Source of the DNA: Entamoeba invadens IP1
Taxonomy: Eukaryota > Evosea > Mastigamoebida > Endamoebidae
Direction: 5' to 3'
DNA: 19,189 nucleotides
Assembly: GCF_000330505.1 (NCBI RefSeq)
Contig: NW_004440440.1
Location: forward strand, 239,265-258,453
Position 1 is the first letter of the stretch. Every line of letters begins with the position of its first letter. Below the pieces are notes generated by a model. That model was not told the origin of the DNA. It did not search any database and saw nothing but the letters and a program-made list of their open reading frames with translations. Shown here one piece after another: positions 14,799 through 19,189 of the stretch. A program made the translations under genes and the position numbers.

Positions 14799-17423
14799 TC
14801 ACTTTCTTATTTCAGTTTCATTTGAAAAGGCATCTTTGTCAATATGATCCACTGATTCGGGCAATTGTACTCGTTTGAGAGATTTGCAATTGAAAAAAGC
14901 AAAAGCTTCGATATTTTTGATTTTATTATTAAATAGCACTTCTTTTAAAGATGTACAATTTGAAAACGCGTTTTTTCCAATTGAAGTGATATTTTCAGGT
15001 AAAACCACACTTTCAAGTGCACTCATCCCAGCACATGCACATCTCCCAATATGTTCTATTGTCTCAGGAATTTCTATTGTTTTCAAAGACCCGCAGTTAG
15101 TGAACAAAGAACCAAAGACAGTGCATTTCTCTCCATCGTGTTGAGTTAAAGTTACATTACTTAATGAGTAACAATAGTCAAAGACACTATTTGAGTTGAT
15201 AAGAGACTCTGTAATGATCACACTTTTTAAGTTAGTGCATCTTGCGAATGCCATTCTCCCAAGTGATTTTATCGTATTAGGAATTACTACCGCAGTCATT
15301 GCTACATTACCATAGAAACACTTTTCACCAATAGTATGAAGGCTTTTGGGAAATATAACATTTTTGAGTGAATAACATTTTTCAAAGGCACATTCTCTGA
15401 TCTCACAGAGTCCTTCGACAAGTTTGATTTCCTTCAAAAAGTGACACGCACTAAAACACTGTTTTCCAAGTACAGAAACAGTTGATGGTATTGAGATGTA
15501 CTCCAATTTGTTACACTCAGAAAAGTCTTCCAAACAATTGAACATGGGAAGAAACATTTTCATCTGTTCATATTCAATGGAATCCAAATACATATTAACA
15601 CATTTTATACCACATCGTTTGAGTATTAAAAACTCTCTATAAGTGACATAACCACTCCACTGTTGACATCCATTAAACTCAATTGAAGTTAACTTATTGC
15701 AATTTTTGAATGCATTTTTTCCAAAGAAAGTTAGTATCGAGGGTATAGTAATACGCTCTAAATTATGACAATCCGAGAAACATAAATCTCCAATTTCTTT
15801 CACTGAATTGGAAAGAATTAGTTCTTTCAATTTTGTTGAATCACTGAAAAAACTGTTTCCAAGAGAAGTCACACAATTTGGCACGGCAAACTGAGTCAAA
15901 TTATTTGAATTAAATACTCTACTTCTAAAGGACCCACACCACCCAACGGGATACTCAAAATCAGTTGGTGTTGGAGCGTCTATGTTAAATGAGAACATCT
16001 CATAATCAACTTTAATGTTTTTGCACGTGTACCCACAACTTTCAAATGCCCCAATACTATCAAAAGACACTTCAAAAGAAACATTTCCGTTTGTATGTGG
16101 CACCTCTAGTTGAGTGAGGGAAACACATTGATGAAGTGCGCCACTTCCAATGTGTACATTTTCATTGAAACAAAGAGACTCAAGTGAACTGCATTTATTA
16201 AAACAATCCTTTCCAATATACTCAACACCTTTGAGTGTCCCAACTTCCTTTAAATTTGCACAGTAATAGAAAGCAGACTCTCCAATATACGAAACACTCG
16301 AACACATCTCTACACTTGTCAAGTAGTGACTAAATGAAAATGCACTTTCTTCAATATTTAACACAGAAGGAGAGAGTACAATTGATTTGACATATCCATT
16401 GCTCATAAATAGATTTTTTGGTATCATTGAGAGTGAAGGTGTGACTATATATTTTTTGTCGTTTTGAGTGATGTCTCCATTTTGAATTAATTTATCTACA
16501 TCAACAATAAGACACTGCTTTGGGAAATTCAGTTGTTTCAAAAGATTTTGAGAGCTGAACGCCTTTTTAAAGAACAATAAATTCGACGGAATGTTAATTT
16601 TGTCTAAATTGCACTGATCGAAAGCGCGAAACTCAATTTCAACTAAATTGTCAGGTAAAGTCACCGTGCGGAGGTTTGGGCAGTTGTAACACACACAATA
16701 CGGAATTACTTTCATGTTCTTTGGAAAGGAAATCTGCTGCAAATTGTTGTTTGTTGAGAAGAGGCAACTTCCTATTACTTTGACACTTTCTGGAAATGTA
16801 AACGAATTCAATCCACAGATTTGGAATGCGCCCATACTCAGTTTAGTGAGTGTGTTTGGTAGTGTAATTGATTTCAAATTTTGACATTCAGAAAACGCAA
16901 AGTTGGGAAGAGCAGTCAGACCTCTTCCTATTGTAACATATTGTAATCGATTTGCCATACTGAAACATTGGCAACCTATTTGGGTGATGTTGTCTGGAAT
17001 ATTCAACGAAGTAAAATAAGACATTTGAAAGCAGCGTTCTGGAAGTGTATTTGCAACTGATAATAAGTGTGTTATATCACCACATGAAAAGTCTTCTATT
17101 TTTAAATTAATATTGTGGAATACAACTTTTGTATGATTCAGAGTTGCCATTATTGTTATTTTAATTGAATCCGAAATGGAAATTTGATAGTGATATTCTA
17201 TTCTTGGAATAGAAGGAAAGACGGCATCTTTTCGAGTATACAAGTGGAGAGTTTCAATAAAAGGAAACAACTTTAAACTAGAAATTGATATTGGATTATA
17301 TCGAAATCTATCAGTGAGGTATTGGAATTTTTTGTTGACTTGAATAACATTGATATAGTCTTCAACTAAAAGGAAGTACTTTGCAACAATTTGAAGTGAG
17401 TAAATATCCATTTGGGACTTCAT
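14799..17423 (-). CDS. BspA-like leucine-rich-repeat protein (LRR_5 type)
   Basis: 874 aa. Residues 1-115 (MDIYSLQIVAKYFLLVEDYINVIQVNKKF..., RYNPISI, LFPFIETLHLY) match the N-terminal block that opens many Entamoeba BspA-family proteins and is absent from bacterial BspA. From about residue 130 to the end there are some 25 or more repeats of about 23 residues, of the form L..I.LP..v..Ig..aF..C..L (for example LESVVLPENITSIGKNAFSNC). These are the Treponema-type LRRs of BspA, thought to mediate adhesion or protein binding. The array is interrupted by irregular stretches near residues 310-335, 455-500 and 590-630. No signal peptide, membrane segment or C-terminal CaaX motif is seen, although at least one E. 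histolytica family member is reported at the surface. The start at 17423 is the first Met; Met5 is equally possible. Function unknown, family secure. Confidence 0.92.
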   Translation of the reverse strand: MKSQMDIYSLQIVAKYFLLVEDYINVIQVNKKFQYLTDRFRYNPISISSLKLFPFIETLHLYTRKDAVFPSIPRIEYHYQISISDSIKITIMATLNHTKVVFHNINLKIEDFSCGDITHLLSVANTLPERCFQMSYFTSLNIPDNITQIGCQCFSMANRLQYVTIGRGLTALPNFAFSECQNLKSITLPNTLTKLSMGAFQICGLNSFTFPESVKVIGSCLFSTNNNLQQISFPKNMKVIPYCVCYNCPNLRTVTLPDNLVEIEFRAFDQCNLDKINIPSNLLFFKKAFSSQNLLKQLNFPKQCLIVDVDKLIQNGDITQNDKKYIVTPSLSMIPKNLFMSNGYVKSIVLSPSVLNIEESAFSFSHYLTSVEMCSSVSYIGESAFYYCANLKEVGTLKGVEYIGKDCFNKCSSLESLCFNENVHIGSGALHQCVSLTQLEVPHTNGNVSFEVSFDSIGAFESCGYTCKNIKVDYEMFSFNIDAPTPTDFEYPVGWCGSFRSRVFNSNNLTQFAVPNCVTSLGNSFFSDSTKLKELILSNSVKEIGDLCFSDCHNLERITIPSILTFFGKNAFKNCNKLTSIEFNGCQQWSGYVTYREFLILKRCGIKCVNMYLDSIEYEQMKMFLPMFNCLEDFSECNKLEYISIPSTVSVLGKQCFSACHFLKEIKLVEGLCEIRECAFEKCYSLKNVIFPKSLHTIGEKCFYGNVAMTAVVIPNTIKSLGRMAFARCTNLKSVIITESLINSNSVFDYCYSLSNVTLTQHDGEKCTVFGSLFTNCGSLKTIEIPETIEHIGRCACAGMSALESVVLPENITSIGKNAFSNCTSLKEVLFNNKIKNIEAFAFFNCKSLKRVQLPESVDHIDKDAFSNETEIRK

Positions 17424-19189
17424 TTTCTGTATTATAAAGTGTTTTTTTTGGTTTATTCCAAATTATTATAATAATCATTTGGATGTTTGAGGTATAAAAA
17501 TGATTAATTTTTTGAAACTCATTAATAATTAATTAATTAATTAATTGGACACAATAAAAACAAGTTTTTTCGTCGATACTTACGAACTTTTATTTAAATA
17601 ATATTTATAAGTTACTACAGTCAAAGGTGTCTATTTGTCGTAAATGAGAAATTGTGTAGAAAATTCTAAAGGGTTTTAATAATTTATTGGTTTATAATTA
17701 AGAAAACAATTATTATTTACAATAGTAAATAAATTTATTATGAATTAAATAATATAAAATAAATTAGTAAGAATTAAAAAATACATAATGAGTTTCAAAA
17801 AGTTGAAATGTTCATAACGAAAAAGCTACAAAAGCATCACACCCGAAGCACACACATTAATAAAGGAATTAAAGGGGCAGAAAAAAACCGATGTTGGAAA
17901 AAAAGCTATGTTGCTAAAATAATAGTAATTTAATAACACTTTTATAGTTTATTGTATAGTTTATTTTTCCACTTTTCCGCGATTTGATTTCAAAAAACAA
18001 GGTTAACATAACTTAATTTCTTTTTTTCGAAATGTAAAAAATCATTTTTGAGATTATGCATTTTTTTTCTTGTAAAGATAAGGTTGAATTTGCAGAAAGA
18101 CAAAAGGGAAGCATAAAATAACGATGTCTAAACTGTTCTTTGAAGCAAGAAAAATATAAAAATTGGCTAAAAAACAATAAAATAATTTTAAAAGTTGATT
18201 AATGTTTTCAATATTATTTTTCCTTTTTAGCATAAATACAAAAACTTTTAATCAAAACCCCGTCAGTGTACCTTTTTTTCACACCCCTTAACTTTAACTT
18301 TTAATTTTTTTACATGCTATTTATCGTTCATAAAACACAAACTCCACTATCTAATCAATTACATATCAAACAACTTAATAAACGTATCAATATTCACGCT
18401 CTTTCAATGTAACAACTTTTCATTTCTTCGATCAAAGACCGACTGCACCTTTATTTCACACCCCCTCTTGATCGATTCCTCATTCGATCAGAAATGCAGT
18501 CCACGGCCAAACTTGAAAAACGTTCTTTCAAAAGCTACACCACACAAAGTTGAGTGCATCCATTCCCAGCCCTTTTTTGAGTCCCTGTCAAACAAATGAA
18601 ATACAGAGCTCCTTTTTATAATCAATTAATTTTTTGAAACTTTTTTCAAAAATCGAAGCAAAATCAAAAAACTGGAGAAAAAAAACAAAATAAAACGATT
18701 TTTTAATTAGAAACATCGAACATCGGTAATATTCCGTTTCATGTGTCCATTTGTTTTTTCCCTGTTTTTTAAATTTTTTGAACAAAACCTCAACTTTTTG
18801 TGGCAAATATCATTTATGGTCAAAGTTTAATGGTTGTTTATAAAGAACTTGGTCAAACATCGGTTTTTGGTGCCGTTCATGGGAAAAATAAAAAGACGGG
18901 GAAAATAGAGTGGGTTATCCGAAATGGAGGCAACCAAATCTTGGTGGTTAATAAAACAATAAAAATCGTGTTTTTTCATGTTAAGTTAGTAAAATACTAT
19001 TTGTATGCCGTGAAAAAACTCAATTATTTTTTGTATTTTTTAATGGCATTTTATTATTTTTGTTCAGAATTTAGTGTTGATTGATTTGAGTTTGGTAATA
19101 AAAAGGTCAACATCGGTTTTAAGAAATGTTGTTGAATTTTTTAAATTTCAACTCGGCAAAACGCAAATAATGTCCAATTTTAAGCAAAA
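17424..19189. other. 1.77-kb region with no convincing gene
   Basis: 17424-18240 is A+T-rich spacer with a (TTAA)n-like run at 17525-17545. Between about 18260 and 18560 the base composition is less A+T-rich, and short words recur: TG(T/C)ACCTTT.TTTCACACCCC at about 18267-18288 and 18443-18465, TTCGATCA at 18427 and 18484, TCGATCAA/TTGATCGA as an inverted pair, and GACTGCA/TGCAGTC as another. A structured RNA or mobile-element remnant is possible. AACATCGG recurs near 18719, 18857 and 19109. Two short open frames (18588-18806 minus, 18800-19084 plus) end in A/T-driven low-complexity residues and are not convincing. Confidence 0.5.

Noticed and set aside
17521..17545. TTAATTAATTAA run
   Set aside because: Simple A/T microsatellite of a kind common in this genome; no sign of function.
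18588..18806. 72-codon minus-strand frame
   Set aside because: Lys/Phe-rich composition typical of random A+T-rich DNA; no motif and no context.
18800..19084. 94-codon plus-strand frame starting MANIIYGQ
   Set aside because: The first 50 residues look vaguely protein-like, but the rest is A/T-driven Tyr/Phe/Lys sequence, there is no family match, and no promoter elements are seen. It could be an exon of a gene running past the window, but that cannot be supported.

Overview
The window looks like nuclear DNA of an Entamoeba species. Genes are compact and intronless as read, and they sit in very A+T-rich spacers. Several starts are preceded by Entamoeba-style core promoter elements (TATA-like, GAAC and an AAAAATTCA-like initiator). 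There is a divergent beta-tubulin, a BspA-type leucine-rich-repeat protein with the N-terminal block typical of Entamoeba, and a Tc1/mariner-type transposon. Fairly G+C-rich third codon positions and the mariner element point to something like E. invadens rather than E. histolytica. That species guess is inference.

Layout. 29-1477 (+) Xaa-Pro dipeptidase. 1630-2310 (-) unrecognised Ser/Thr-rich coiled-coil protein. 3001-3426 (+) ribosomal protein uS12/RPS23, followed by a strong 14-bp hairpin. 3660-5084 (-) splicing factor SF3A3/Prp9. 5249-7045 a 1,797-bp mariner-like element with perfect 254-bp inverted repeats and a broken transposase. 7726-12105 (+) a 1,459-residue charged protein. 12444-12516 (-) tRNA-Thr(AGT). 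12755-14146 (-) beta-tubulin. 14799-17423 (-) BspA-like LRR protein. 17424-19189 has no convincing gene.

The most interesting gene is 7726-12105. Automatic annotation would probably call it trichohyalin- or caldesmon-like because about 670 residues are E/K/R/Q-rich helix. Its ends tell another story. The N-terminus resembles the autoinhibitory half of the WASP/PAK GTPase-binding domain. The C-terminus runs poly-proline, WH2, a connector-like helix, then an acidic tail with a Trp near the end. That is the order of a WASP-family Arp2/3 activator, with a long rigid rod between regulator and output and no WH1 or complete CRIB motif. I propose it as an unconventional actin nucleation-promoting factor.

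The second notable feature is the transposon end structure. Each inverted repeat is a phased array of about twelve units built on GTTTCAAAATAA with starts 18-21 bp apart. The two copies are identical over 254 bp although the transposase carries a stop and a frameshift.

The other genes are housekeeping (protein turnover, translation, splicing, cytoskeleton) and share no pathway. The order is ordinary eukaryotic, with no operons.
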